Below are positions 42,541 through 51,172 of a stretch of DNA of 53,795 nt, piece after piece. Each line of letters opens with the position of its first letter. Positions within the stretch are counted from its first letter, which is position 1. The position numbers and the translations under genes are program-made. Source of the stretch: Bacteroidia bacterium (GTDB lineage Bacteria; Bacteroidota; Ignavibacteria; UBA10030); assembly GCA_022180565.1 (NCBI GenBank), contig BQML01000023.1:1-53795 (forward strand), read 5' to 3'. The notes below the pieces were generated by a model that was not told the DNA's origin, ran no database searches, and saw nothing but the letters and a program-made list of their open reading frames with translations.

Positions 42541-43134
42541 CTAGAGAACCCGCTTCTTCAGGAATTCCTTCATCGCCACGACGGATCGGGCGCGGTGGCT
42601 GATCTTGTTCTTTTCTTCGGACGACAACTCTGCGTAGGTTTGCCCATAGCCATCCGGGACAAAGATCGGATCGTAGCCAAATCCGTTGGTTCCCCGCGGC
42701 GCCTCGATAACCTTTCCCCGGCAAATTCCTTCGGCAACATCCTCGTATCCCGGTCCGACAAGGGCGAGAACCGACCGGAATTGTGCTCCGCGCCTTCTGG
42801 GAGGCACGCCGCGCAATTCGGCGAGAAGCTTCCGGTTGTTCATTTCATCGGTCGCGCGTTCACCGGCATACCGTGCTGAGCGAACCCCGGGTCGCATGTT
42901 CAAATAGAACACTTCAAGACCGGAATCATCTGCGAGAGCAGGAAGCTTGGTATGGTGGTAGACCGTTCTGGCTTTTTTCAGAGCGTTATCGCGGAAGGTC
43001 AGGCCGTCCTCGATGAGGGGAGGCACTCCCTGAAAATCTGCCAGCGTGAGAATCTCCAGGCCGAGATCCGCAAGCAATTCCTGAATCTCTCTGGTTTTGT
43101 GGCCATTGTTCGTGGCGAGGACGAGTTTGTTCAT
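42541..43134 (-). CDS. rdgB: XTP/dITP diphosphatase (RdgB/HAM1 family)
   Basis: A 197-residue nucleotide-sanitising pyrophosphatase: LVLATNNGHKTREI at the N-terminus (triphosphate binding), ALADDSGLEV (metal-binding Asp pair), PGVRSARYAG, and GTNGFGYDPIFVPDG followed by ISHRARS. It hydrolyses dITP and XTP to monophosphates. The start overlaps the SemiSWEET-like gene by four bases (ATGA at 43131-43134). It is the last gene of the radA operon. Confidence 0.95.
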   Translation of the reverse strand: MNKLVLATNNGHKTREIQELLADLGLEILTLADFQGVPPLIEDGLTFRDNALKKARTVYHHTKLPALADDSGLEVFYLNMRPGVRSARYAGERATDEMNNRKLLAELRGVPPRRRGAQFRSVLALVGPGYEDVAEGICRGKVIEAPRGTNGFGYDPIFVPDGYGQTYAELSSEEKNKISHRARSVVAMKEFLKKRVL

Positions 43135-43385
43135 GAGGAGCCGGTTCGAGGGAAGAGTTTATAGTAGATGTTGAGAGCCGCGCCACTCGTGGTGATGACA
43201 TTCAGAACCGAAAACACCGGATCGCCGAGGCTTACGGCATAAAGGGCGAGGCAGATACTGCCGATCGCCGAGAGGAGAAGAAACGCAAGATTGACGGTAC
43301 AGCGGCCGGACCTGATGGTTTCCACGGATTGCGGAATCCAGCACAAGACAAGGGCGGCGACGCCGATGGAGCCGATCCAAACCAT
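43131..43385 (-). CDS. SemiSWEET / PQ-loop small membrane protein
   Basis: An 84-residue protein with three helices (about 2-20, 30-50, 57-77). The PQ motif is in LCWIPQSVETI and a later Asn in FSVLNVITT, as in SemiSWEET transporters and related PQ-loop proteins. SemiSWEETs dimerise to move sugars. A lipid-A-biosynthesis N-terminal-like (LABN) relative is an alternative. It lies one base after the deaminase stop and overlaps rdgB by four bases. Confidence 0.78.
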   Translation of the reverse strand: MVWIGSIGVAALVLCWIPQSVETIRSGRCTVNLAFLLLSAIGSICLALYAVSLGDPVFSVLNVITTSGAALNIYYKLFPRTGSS

Positions 43386-43386
43386 C

Positions 43387-43872
43387 TCAGTACCTGACCT
43401 TGTCTTCCATCGATTCCCATTCTTTAAACACCTCCAGAGCCTCTGAGTTGTTCAGGTGAACCATGGGAATTGTCCGTGTGGACACCGGCCTGGAGACTTC
43501 CCGGTACATTGCATCGTCGTCGAACCCGATTGCTGCTGCGTCTGTTCTCGTGTTGGCGAAATAGACCGCCTTGAGACGCGCCCAGTAAATGGCACCAAGG
43601 CACATCGGACAAGGCTCGCAGGAAGTATAGATTTCACAATCGGAGAGGTGAAAAGTTCGAAGCGTCCGGCAAGCTTCGCGGATGGCCGTGATCTCAGCAT
43701 GAGCCGTGGGATCGTTCGTCGATGAGACGAGGTTTGTACCCCTGGCAACGATTCTGCCGTTGCGAACGATCACGGCGCCAAAAGGTCCTCCTTTTCGCTC
43801 GCGGATGTTTCGCCGGGCGAGGTCAACGGCCTCGGCCATGAAGGTTTCCGGGGCGGTGCGGGTTTCAGACAA
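43387..43872 (-). CDS. Guanine deaminase-like nucleoside/base deaminase
   Basis: A 161-residue cytidine-deaminase-fold zinc enzyme: GGPFGAVIV, the zinc/proton-shuttle motif PTAHAEITAI (HAE) and TSCEPCPMCLGAI (PCxxC). The tail AAAIGFDDDAMYREVS resembles B. subtilis GuaD rather than the tRNA deaminase TadA. I choose the TTG at 43872, which has GGAG seven bases upstream, overlaps radA by eight bases and aligns the N-terminus (ETFMAEAVDLA) with GuaD; an ATG at 43839 is the alternative. Confidence 0.85.
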   Translation of the reverse strand: MSETRTAPETFMAEAVDLARRNIRERKGGPFGAVIVRNGRIVARGTNLVSSTNDPTAHAEITAIREACRTLRTFHLSDCEIYTSCEPCPMCLGAIYWARLKAVYFANTRTDAAAIGFDDDAMYREVSRPVSTRTIPMVHLNNSEALEVFKEWESMEDKVRY

Positions 43873-45226
43873 GGAGGATCTCCATCGCTCGTTCAACGCG
43901 ATCCACCCCAATGACCTCAATGTCGTTCGTGCCTTTCAGCCCTTTGGCGTTGTTCTGCGGTACCACAATGCGCTTGAAGCCGAGCTTGGCCGCTTCCTGC
44001 ACGCGTTTTTCAATGTGGCCGATGGTCCGAATTTCCCCCCCCAACCCGATCTCCCCGACTGCCACAGCGCCCGCATCCACGGGTGCATCGCGAAGACTTG
44101 AAGTGATGGAAGTGGCGATGCCCAGGTCCACCGCCGGCTCGTCGATTCGGACTCCACCTGCAATATTGACGAAAACATCCTGGGTGCCGAGGCCAAGGCC
44201 AACCCGCTTTTCAAGCACTGCAAGGAGCAGGGAAAGCCTCCTCGTGTCCACCCCGGTTGTCGTGCGTTGCGGCATGCCGTAGCTGGTCGAGGTCACCAGC
44301 GCCTGGACTTCGACCAAAATGGGCCGCGATCCTTCAATACTGGCCACAACCGTCGATCCCGAGGTGCCCGAACGGCGTTCAGAGAGGAATACTTCGGACG
44401 GATTACGCACCTCTCTCAGGCCCGAATCGTGCATTTCGAAAATTCCGATCTCATTCGTTGATCCGAACCTGTTCTTCAGAGCACGAAGAACCCGGTACGA
44501 ATAATGGGCTTCACCTTCGAATTGGAGAACCGTATCGACCATGTGCTCGATGACCCGTGGTCCGGCAATCATTCCTTCCTTTGTGACGTGGCCGATGATC
44601 ACGATCGGAATGCCCCGTGTTTTGGCGAGCCGGAGGAGGAGTGCGGTGGATTCGCGGACTTGGCTGACACTGCCGGGTGCGCTCTCGAGTCCGGGCCGGT
44701 ACATGGTTTGAATCGAATCGACAATGATGAGGTCCGGGGTTGCCCGCTCGATAACGTCAAGGATGAGATCCAGGTTGGTCTCGGCAAGAACGAGGATGTG
44801 CTGTGTGCCAGCCGGTTCAAGTCGTTCCGCCCGGAGCTTGATTTGCCGCGAGGACTCTTCGCCGGTTACGTAAAGAACCACCGATTGGGAGAGTTTCAGG
44901 GCAAGCTGCATCATCAGGGTCGATTTCCCGATGCCCGGATCGCCGCCGAGCAGGACGAGGGAACCCGGGACAATGCCGCCTCCCAAGACGCGGTCGAATT
45001 CTCCGATGGTCGTGCTGACGCGCGGCGTTTCCTCCCGCTCGATTTCATCGAGCGGCACCGGCTCGATCCGGGAGGCCGCTCCGGCGGGTTTGCGCGAGAC
45101 TTTCAGCGGCGAAGGAGCTTCTTCGACAAATGTATTCCACTCAGAGCAATTGGGACATTTTCCCACCCAGCGTGGGGATACGTATCCGCAGGACTGACAG
45201 ACATATTTTGTGACGATCTTCGCCAT
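43865..45226 (-). CDS. radA: DNA repair protein RadA (Sms)
   Basis: A 453-residue protein with an N-terminal C4 zinc finger (YVCQSCGYVSPRWVGKCPNC), Walker A (GGDPGIGKSTLM), the RadA-specific KNRFGSTNEIG motif, and a C-terminal Lon-protease-like domain (~290-453) lacking proteolytic activity in known members. It promotes branch migration in recombination. The ATG at 45226 is selected by the conserved MAKIVTKYVCQ start. The leader from the promoter at 45243-45271 is only about ten bases, without a strong RBS. First gene of the radA / deaminase / SemiSWEET / rdgB operon. Confidence 0.96.
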   Translation of the reverse strand: MAKIVTKYVCQSCGYVSPRWVGKCPNCSEWNTFVEEAPSPLKVSRKPAGAASRIEPVPLDEIEREETPRVSTTIGEFDRVLGGGIVPGSLVLLGGDPGIGKSTLMMQLALKLSQSVVLYVTGEESSRQIKLRAERLEPAGTQHILVLAETNLDLILDVIERATPDLIIVDSIQTMYRPGLESAPGSVSQVRESTALLLRLAKTRGIPIVIIGHVTKEGMIAGPRVIEHMVDTVLQFEGEAHYSYRVLRALKNRFGSTNEIGIFEMHDSGLREVRNPSEVFLSERRSGTSGSTVVASIEGSRPILVEVQALVTSTSYGMPQRTTTGVDTRRLSLLLAVLEKRVGLGLGTQDVFVNIAGGVRIDEPAVDLGIATSITSSLRDAPVDAGAVAVGEIGLGGEIRTIGHIEKRVQEAAKLGFKRIVVPQNNAKGLKGTNDIEVIGVDRVERAMEILLV

Positions 45227-45242
45227 GAAATGCTCTGCGGGG

Positions 45243-45271
45243 AATATACCAAGGGTGGGCTTGAGATTCAA
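45243..45271 (-). promoter_or_regulatory. Sigma-70-type promoter for the radA operon
   Basis: TTGAAT (45271..45266), 17-bp spacer, TATATT (45248..45243). The ATG of radA is only 16 bases after the -10 box. Confidence 0.6.
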
Positions 45272-45289
45272 CCAAACGAGGAGGCAGTC

Positions 45290-45330
45290 AAAACAAAACC
45301 CCCGGGGGAAGACCGGGGGCTTGGATTTTT
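45290..45330. terminator. Intrinsic terminator after the YbgF-like gene (potentially bidirectional)
   Basis: CCCCCGG (45299-45305) pairs with CCGGGGG (45313-45319) around a 7-base loop. The minus-strand tail is TTTTGTTTTG (45298-45289) and the plus-strand tail is CTTGGATTTTTT. It ends the gene at 45349-46230 just before the radA promoter. Confidence 0.8.
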
Positions 45331-45348
45331 TCGGGCAGGAGGACGAGT

Positions 45349-46230
45349 TTACATTCGTCCGGATCTCTCCCTCGCGCGTGAAGCATTTGCGCTCATGGGG
45401 AAATCCTTTGCCACCGTTTCATACTCTTGCTTTGCTTTTGCTTTGTCGCCCATGCGTTCATAACATTGGGCAAGCATGAAGTGCGCGTCGGCAAGTTTTT
45501 CTGAGTCTTCATACTGAAGCACCATCTGGAAGTGTTTTGCGGCTTCAGCGTAGCTTTTTTTTCCGTACTGCGACTCTCCTATCCAGTAATGGCAGTTGTC
45601 CTCGAGCTTTGGGCCTACCCCGCTGTTCAGCAAATTCTGAAATCTCGCCACTGCGTCATCGTAGGCTTTCGTTCGGAATGCCTGAAGAGCGACTTCGTAA
45701 GCACTCTCGGCTTCACTGCCGACCACGGTTTCCGATCCGCTTCGGGCCGAGATCATGGCAGACTGGGCGGCCACCCGGGCTGCTTCTTCCGCCTTGTCAG
45801 CACGCTGCTTTTCCGCCATGTACTTTGCTTCAGAGTCGGAGAGGCGCGCACTGAGACTCCTCACGTCCTGCTCCAGCTTCACAATCTGCTGTTTCAGGCT
45901 CGTATTCTCCATTTTCAACTCTTCCATCGTGGTGGCTGGAGGCGTCACCGGTGTTTGCTGTACGGGGGGCTGGTCAACAGGAGGAGCTTCCTCTTTCTTC
46001 TCTTCCTTTTTTGGAGCCGCGCCGATGAAACTCGTCAATGCCTGCTGATCCGAATCCGCGTCTTGCGCCGTGGGTTTTTCCGTAAGCACGCCCTCATCCT
46101 CAAATCCCTCTTCCTCCATCATCGCTTCCTCACTGCTTCCGCAACTCATGATCAGCAAGGCCGATGCGAGGAGTGCACCGTAGCCGATGCGCCTCAGACC
46201 CGCCCATACATCCGAACTATTGAGAACCAT
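45349..46230 (-). CDS. YbgF/CpoB-like TPR lipoprotein with coiled coil
   Basis: A 293-residue protein: a basic N-terminus, hydrophobic stretch and Cys30 (LIMSC, lipobox-like), then an acidic, Pro-rich low-complexity linker (~33-100). A coiled coil follows (~103-150; MEELKMENTSLKQQIVKLEQ). Three TPRs fill residues ~175-285 (ESAYEVALQAFRTKAYDDAV; HYWIGESQYGKKSYAEAAKH). The layout matches YbgF/CpoB, which coordinates peptidoglycan synthesis with the Tol-Pal system in E. coli; no tol-pal genes are visible here. It has its own promoter and a strong terminator. Confidence 0.82.
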   Translation of the reverse strand: MVLNSSDVWAGLRRIGYGALLASALLIMSCGSSEEAMMEEEGFEDEGVLTEKPTAQDADSDQQALTSFIGAAPKKEEKKEEAPPVDQPPVQQTPVTPPATTMEELKMENTSLKQQIVKLEQDVRSLSARLSDSEAKYMAEKQRADKAEEAARVAAQSAMISARSGSETVVGSEAESAYEVALQAFRTKAYDDAVARFQNLLNSGVGPKLEDNCHYWIGESQYGKKSYAEAAKHFQMVLQYEDSEKLADAHFMLAQCYERMGDKAKAKQEYETVAKDFPMSANASRARERSGRM

Positions 46231-46271
46231 AAGGGCCTCCAGGGGTTCGATCTGTGAAATGAACTCCGCTT

Positions 46272-46300
46272 AATGTAGAAAACCGCCTTTTGAAAGTCAA
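46272..46300 (-). promoter_or_regulatory. Sigma-70-type promoter for the YbgF-like gene
   Basis: TTGACT (46300..46295), 17-bp spacer, TACATT (46277..46272); leader about 35 bases with GGAGG upstream of the ATG. Confidence 0.65.
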
Positions 46301-46383
46301 GCAAGCCGTTGAAGGAATTACGGCAATCGAATGAGAACCTTCGTGAAGCAAGGAGTGCAAGATGTGGATTCAGACATGGGTTG

Positions 46384-47340
46384 TCACGCTGTAGGCCCTC
46401 GGCTATGGACGAACCGGATCAGGGCTTCCGCGACGGAACGGACAATACGATCCGGCACGCCGTCGCGGTGTGCAGACTTGGGCCGCATATCGCAGATTTC
46501 GTTGACATAATCCACGACAACATAACGGTTTCCGGTCGTGTAGGCAATTTCTGTCGAGAAGAATTCAAGGTGGCAGACGTTGTGAATCGCTCGTGCAATA
46601 TCAGTGAGGACGTTAAGGCCATAGGTCTTTTCTTCTTCGGACGTTACTTCCTCGTAGACGTGTGTTTGATCATCCCACCAGCACGAGAACACATCGTCGA
46701 AGGCATAGATGACTCTGAACCAGGCCCGGTTTTCCGACAGGTAAGCCGGTCTCACGGTCTCCTGGAGCAGATATTTGTCGTCCTTGTGGTGCTTGCGCGC
46801 TTCGAGAACCTCTTCACGAGATCTGGCGCCGCGAACGACGCCGATGCCTCCCCCCGTTGTATTGGCCGGCTTGATGACGAACGGGCGGCCAATCTTCTGA
46901 AACTCTTCTTCGGAGATGCGGAGGTCCGGGACCTCAGCGTAGGGCGGAAGAATGATTGTGTACGGAACGGCGAGCCCGCGGCTGAGGAATTCGAGGTGCA
47001 TGGTGGCCTTGTCGGCGGCGTGCTGCTGGCGATCCAGGAAATTGACAACGGAGGTGCCGCCGTTCGTGGAAGGTCCCGCAAGGAAGCGGTGGAGTGGATG
47101 GAAGGATTCATCCTCATCGGACGCGCGGTCGAGCAGGACACGAATGCATAGTTTGCCGGACTGTAATCGTGGGAGTATTTCCCCGACGTTCTGTGGAGTG
47201 ATGAGGAGAGTTCGGAGTCCCGCGGTTAGCGCGACTGATTCGATGATTGCAACAAACTCCCTGTCGTACTCCCAAGTCCAGGCAACAGCGAGATCGTATT
47301 CTCCGCGGAGAACGTCCATGTCGTTTTCAAAGTACAGCAC
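46384..47340 (-). CDS. ATP-grasp domain protein
   Basis: A 318-residue protein. The N-terminal ~100 residues form an alpha/beta lid domain. The ATP-grasp fold includes RPFVIKPANTTGGGIGVV (the ATP-binding Lys and Gly loop, about 152-169), LLQETVRP, and the metal-binding acidic/Asn end VVVDYVNEICDMR (about 278-290). ATP-grasp enzymes ligate a carboxylate to an amine or thiol through an acyl phosphate; the substrate here is unknown. The first start is a GTG at 47340, with an ATG eight codons in (MDVLRGEYDLA); neither has an RBS. It is divergent from the TPR lipoprotein gene 62 bases away. Confidence 0.83.
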   Translation of the reverse strand: MLYFENDMDVLRGEYDLAVAWTWEYDREFVAIIESVALTAGLRTLLITPQNVGEILPRLQSGKLCIRVLLDRASDEDESFHPLHRFLAGPSTNGGTSVVNFLDRQQHAADKATMHLEFLSRGLAVPYTIILPPYAEVPDLRISEEEFQKIGRPFVIKPANTTGGGIGVVRGARSREEVLEARKHHKDDKYLLQETVRPAYLSENRAWFRVIYAFDDVFSCWWDDQTHVYEEVTSEEEKTYGLNVLTDIARAIHNVCHLEFFSTEIAYTTGNRYVVVDYVNEICDMRPKSAHRDGVPDRIVRSVAEALIRFVHSRGPTA

Positions 47341-47367
47341 AAAAAGGGCCCATGCAAACCGGTTTTC

Positions 47368-47396
47368 TTGTTATTCAGGACCCGTTTCAATATATT
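47368..47396 (+). promoter_or_regulatory. Promoter giving a near-leaderless transcript of the TPR lipoprotein gene
   Basis: TTGTTA (47368-47373), 17-bp spacer, TATATT (47391-47396) on the plus strand. The ATG at 47403 begins seven bases after the -10 box, which is where transcription should start, so the mRNA would have almost no leader. Confidence 0.6.
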
Positions 47397-47402
47397 GACA
47401 TT

Positions 47403-49115
47403 ATGAAAAACGTTGCTCTTGTTGCCCTTTTCGGTCTTTTTCTGGCCGGGTGTGCGTCCACGAGAACCGCGGATCAGGATCTGAAGAAAGAAACCGAAAC
47501 CCCGCTTGGGTCCGCGGAAGAAAACAAAGAGCGTGCACTGAAACATTTTATCGACGGGGCGTTGTTTGACTCCAAAGAGGATTATGCTCGTGCCGCGCTT
47601 GAGTACCAGGAGGCTCTGAGGTACGACAAGAATCCGGCGATCTATTACGCGCTTTCCAAGGACTATTCCATCCTCGGCAAGCATTCCCTTGCCGCCGAAA
47701 ACGCCCGACGCGCGATTGAGCTTGATTCAACCAACATCAGTTACCGCGAGAACCTGGCGGGCATCTACCTGAACGCATCACAGCCCGAGCTCGCCATTCG
47801 GGAGTACGAAGCCATCCTTGCCCTCGATTCCAGCTATGCCCCGGCCTGGTATACGTTGGCGCGGCTGTATCAGACCCGAAAACCGTTGAAAGCCGTCGAG
47901 ATGTTTGAGCGGCTGATTGATCGAGAGGGTGAATCAGCCGATCTGCTTGTTCAGGCGGCTCAGTTGTACCTTGCTCTGGGACGGTTCGCGGAGGCTGCCG
48001 ACCGGTTGGAGCGCGTCCTGCGGTTGGAACCCGGAAGCAGGTTAATCCAGCTTCAACTTGCAGAGGTTTATCAAAAAAGCGGGGATACGAAGAAAGCCGT
48101 GGCGATCCTTGAGAAGATGATCGAGATCGATGAGAATGATGTTCAGGCCATAGCGGCGTTGGCAGACATCGCCATGGAACAACGCAAATTTGAAAAAGCG
48201 GCCGTGCTGTTCGGAAAGCTTTTGGAGAAAGACAGCGACAATGCTGAGATCAAACTTCGGCTCGGTGCCGCCTACTTTGGACAGGCTGAACAAGACACCT
48301 TGCTCCTGGACAAAGCGCGGCAGATGTTCGAAGAAGCGGCCGAAGGCATGCCGGGAAACTGGAGACCGTACTGGTATCTTGGGGCCATTGCGGACATGCA
48401 GGGAGAGGATTCCGTTTCCACCGATTACTTCGAGCGCGTGACAAAGCTCGGCGGAGAGACATTTGACGCCTGGTGGGTCGTGGGGACGCGGGCATTCGAA
48501 GCGAACGAGCACGAGAAGGTGATGGATCTCATGGAAAAAGCCAGGAGATTGTTTCCCCAAGAGTTCCGGGTGTATCTCCTGCTCGGACTTTCCGCGTCCC
48601 GGCTCGAACGCAACGATGCGGCCGTGGAGAATCTCCGCAAGGCGCTGGAGTTGAACCCCGGGGACATCAATACGATCAGCTCGCTGGCGCTGACGCTGGA
48701 CAACATGAAGCGGTTCGAGGAGTCCGACAGCCTATATGAACAGGCTCTCCGCCTCGATCCCAACGCCCATATCATTCTGAACAACTACGGGTACAGCCTT
48801 GCTGAACGCGGCCTTAATTTGAAGCGGGCTTTGGAGATGGCCGCCCGCGCAGTGGCGGCCGATTCCCTGAATTCCTCGTATCTTGATACGATCGGATGGG
48901 TGTATTACAAGCTTGGAAACTACATCGAGGCGGAGCGGTACATCCGCAAGGCGATCGAGGCAGGCGATGCGAGCGCGGTCGTGCATGATCACCTTGGGGA
49001 TGTGTACTACAAGTTGAATGACCCCGCGAAGGCTGTGGAATATTGGAAGAAAGCCCTCGAACTGGAACCAAAGAACGACCAGATCAGGTCCAAGGTCGAA
49101 CGCGGGTCGCCGTGA
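47403..49115 (+). CDS. TPR-repeat lipoprotein
   Basis: A 570-residue protein with signal peptide and lipobox (MKNVALVALFGLFLAGC, Cys17) followed by about 14 tetratricopeptide repeats from residue ~45 to the C-terminus (for example YARAALEYQEALRYDKNPAI; AEAADRLERVLRLEPGSRLI). It has the size and layout of the TPR lipoproteins that precede DUF4292 and EnvC-like genes in many FCB genomes, probably an envelope scaffold. The frame begins far upstream, but only the ATG at 47403 gives a proper signal peptide. The stop overlaps the next start (GTGA at 49112-49115). Confidence 0.9.
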   Translation: MKNVALVALFGLFLAGCASTRTADQDLKKETETPLGSAEENKERALKHFIDGALFDSKEDYARAALEYQEALRYDKNPAIYYALSKDYSILGKHSLAAENARRAIELDSTNISYRENLAGIYLNASQPELAIREYEAILALDSSYAPAWYTLARLYQTRKPLKAVEMFERLIDREGESADLLVQAAQLYLALGRFAEAADRLERVLRLEPGSRLIQLQLAEVYQKSGDTKKAVAILEKMIEIDENDVQAIAALADIAMEQRKFEKAAVLFGKLLEKDSDNAEIKLRLGAAYFGQAEQDTLLLDKARQMFEEAAEGMPGNWRPYWYLGAIADMQGEDSVSTDYFERVTKLGGETFDAWWVVGTRAFEANEHEKVMDLMEKARRLFPQEFRVYLLLGLSASRLERNDAAVENLRKALELNPGDINTISSLALTLDNMKRFEESDSLYEQALRLDPNAHIILNNYGYSLAERGLNLKRALEMAARAVAADSLNSSYLDTIGWVYYKLGNYIEAERYIRKAIEAGDASAVVHDHLGDVYYKLNDPAKAVEYWKKALELEPKNDQIRSKVERGSP

Positions 49116-49870
49116 AGAGGATCATCCCCTTCAGCCTCGCCCTTGGCCTTGTAGCGTGCGCAACGGGTTCGCGGATAGACCGCTCTCTGACGCCGGAAGC
49201 GGTCGGCAATGCTGTGGTAGCCAACCACGACCGCGTGAATTCCTTGTTTGGAACCGGTATTCTCTCCATCGAAACGCCTGAGATCGCCCAGAGCGCTTCG
49301 TTTGAGATTTCCATACGGCGACCTGATTCTCTTTTGGTCAGGATTGAAGGCCCGTTCGGCATCGATCTCGGGCAGGCTTTGGTGACGAAGAATGAATTTT
49401 ATTTTTATAACAGCATGCAGAACCGGCTTCTGAGCGGTCCGTCCAATCCGGAAAACCTTGGGCGTTTCTTTCGCATCCGTGTAGCGTTTGACGATCTAGT
49501 GAACATGCTTACGGGAGGCTCCTTCCTGGGCGAAGATCGCGGGAGGCCCGCCGATTTCGAAATCGAAGACGATGAGTATGTCTTCACGTACCGCCATCGC
49601 GACGGTGTGCGCCGGTACTGGGTCGAACCGGAATCTTTTCAGATTGTCCGCATTCATCACCTTGATGGGCAAGGGAACCTGCTTCTGGAGCAAACGTTTG
49701 GCAGATTTGTTCGCGTCGGAGATGTGACGGTGCCCCAGCTGGTGCGGGTGACCATGCGGCAGGAACGCCGCCGCGTATCGATCTCGTATGCAGATCTCTT
49801 CCTCAATCCCTCTTCCTTGTCGTTCAGGTTCGACGTTCCTTCAGATGCGGAGCGGGCGCGGGTGCAATGA
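49112..49870 (+). CDS. DUF4292 (LolB-like) lipoprotein
   Basis: A 252-residue lipoprotein starting with GTG (VKRIIPFSLALGLVAC; lipobox Cys16). It has a half-open beta-barrel pattern: SLFGTGILSIET, DSLLVRIEGPFGIDLGQALV, FYFYNSMQNRLLSG and RYWVEPESFQIVRIHHLDGQ. The family resembles LolA/LolB lipoprotein carriers, and a role in lipoprotein or lipid handling at the outer membrane is inferred. It overlaps both neighbours by four bases (GTGA upstream, ATGA downstream), so all three genes are translationally coupled. Confidence 0.87.
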   Translation: MKRIIPFSLALGLVACATGSRIDRSLTPEAVGNAVVANHDRVNSLFGTGILSIETPEIAQSASFEISIRRPDSLLVRIEGPFGIDLGQALVTKNEFYFYNSMQNRLLSGPSNPENLGRFFRIRVAFDDLVNMLTGGSFLGEDRGRPADFEIEDDEYVFTYRHRDGVRRYWVEPESFQIVRIHHLDGQGNLLLEQTFGRFVRVGDVTVPQLVRVTMRQERRRVSISYADLFLNPSSLSFRFDVPSDAERARVQ

Positions 49871-51117
49871 TACGATTCGCCGTTTTTCCTTCGGTAATTC
49901 TTGCCATCCTCTTAGCCGTTCCTCCTCTCCACGCGCAGAAAACGCGCGAAATCACAAAACAGGAGCGTGAACTGGAGAAACTTCGGAAGGAGATTGCTGC
50001 GTTTGAGAACAAACTCAAGGAGAGCGAGAAGCGGGAACGGTCGACGTTGGAACACCTGGACGACCTGGAGCAACAATCCGCTCTGATCCGTCAACTTATT
50101 ACAAAACTCAAGGATGAGGAAAAAAGGATCACTCGTGACATTGATGATGCGAAGAACTCGATCGACGGGCTTGAGCGGCAGCTTGTGGCACTGAAGAATC
50201 ATTATGCGGGGTACGTCCGGTCGGTGTACAAGAACGGTCGCGTGTACGATATTGAGTTGCTCTTCTCTTCGAATTCCGTCAATCAGCTCCTGATCCGGAT
50301 CGAGTACCTCAAGCGTTTCTCCGCCCAGCGTGCGAAGGATCTCAGGAAGATCGTCGCGAAGAAGGAAGAGCTGGAACGGGAGAACGATCAATTGCAAGAG
50401 ACCCTCCGGAACGAACGGGCTTTGATTACGGAGAAGACGAAAGAGGAACGGAGTTTGAAGAGCAAGGCGGCCCAGCGGCAGAGAATGTTGAGCAGGATTC
50501 GAAGGGACAAGAAGACCCTGCGTGAGGAGCTTTCGCGGAAGACCGCCGCGGTGAAGAGGATTGAACAGATGATTGCGGATCTGATTGAGAAGGAGAGGAA
50601 GCGCCTGGAAGAGGAGCGCAGGAAGCGGGAGGCCGAAGCTGCAAAGGAGCGGGAAAGGCTGGCCGCCGCGGGTCAGCCCGTCCCCATTTTGACCATAGAG
50701 CCGACCGGCACGTTTGCGCGACGGCGGGGGGTTCTGCGCTGGCCGGTTTCCTCAGGCGCCATAGCATCGAAGTTTGGCAAGGTGACGCATCCGGTGCTTC
50801 GGACGGTCACGGAGAACAGCGGAATCGACATCTCCGTCAATGTGGGCACGGATGTTGTGGCGGTGGCCGAAGGCGAGGTCTCGCTGATTTCCTTCATTCC
50901 CGGATATGGGAACGTAGTGATTCTGAACCATTATGACGGCTATCGTACGGTCTATGCGCATCTTTCTGAAATCCGTGTCGTGGAGGCACAGAAAGTGCAG
51001 GAGGGGCATGTGATCGGGAAGAGCGGCGACTCGGTAGCCGGATCCTTGCTTCACTTCGAAGTCTGGCAGGAGCGTCAGAAAATGAATCCGGAAGTGTGGC
51101 TGGCGAAGAAGAAGTAA
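49867..51117 (+). CDS. EnvC-like murein hydrolase activator with degenerate M23 domain
   Basis: A 416-residue exported protein: signal peptide (~1-23), a long coiled coil (~25-270, heptads rich in Lys/Glu) and a C-terminal LytM/M23 domain (~290-416). Canonical M23 enzymes use HxxxD and HxH. Here the first His is Asn317 (NSGID, Asp321 kept), His365 (YAHLSE) is kept, and the HxH reads Leu394-Leu395-His396. Loss of one zinc ligand and one catalytic His suggests no hydrolase activity, as in E. coli EnvC, which activates amidases. It is the last gene of the TPR/DUF4292 operon. Confidence 0.92.
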   Translation: MIRFAVFPSVILAILLAVPPLHAQKTREITKQERELEKLRKEIAAFENKLKESEKRERSTLEHLDDLEQQSALIRQLITKLKDEEKRITRDIDDAKNSIDGLERQLVALKNHYAGYVRSVYKNGRVYDIELLFSSNSVNQLLIRIEYLKRFSAQRAKDLRKIVAKKEELERENDQLQETLRNERALITEKTKEERSLKSKAAQRQRMLSRIRRDKKTLREELSRKTAAVKRIEQMIADLIEKERKRLEEERRKREAEAAKERERLAAAGQPVPILTIEPTGTFARRRGVLRWPVSSGAIASKFGKVTHPVLRTVTENSGIDISVNVGTDVVAVAEGEVSLISFIPGYGNVVILNHYDGYRTVYAHLSEIRVVEAQKVQEGHVIGKSGDSVAGSLLHFEVWQERQKMNPEVWLAKKK

Positions 51118-51172
51118 AGATCATTGCTTCGTTGCCTCATCCGGTTGTTCATTCGTTGATTCGTTTCATAAC

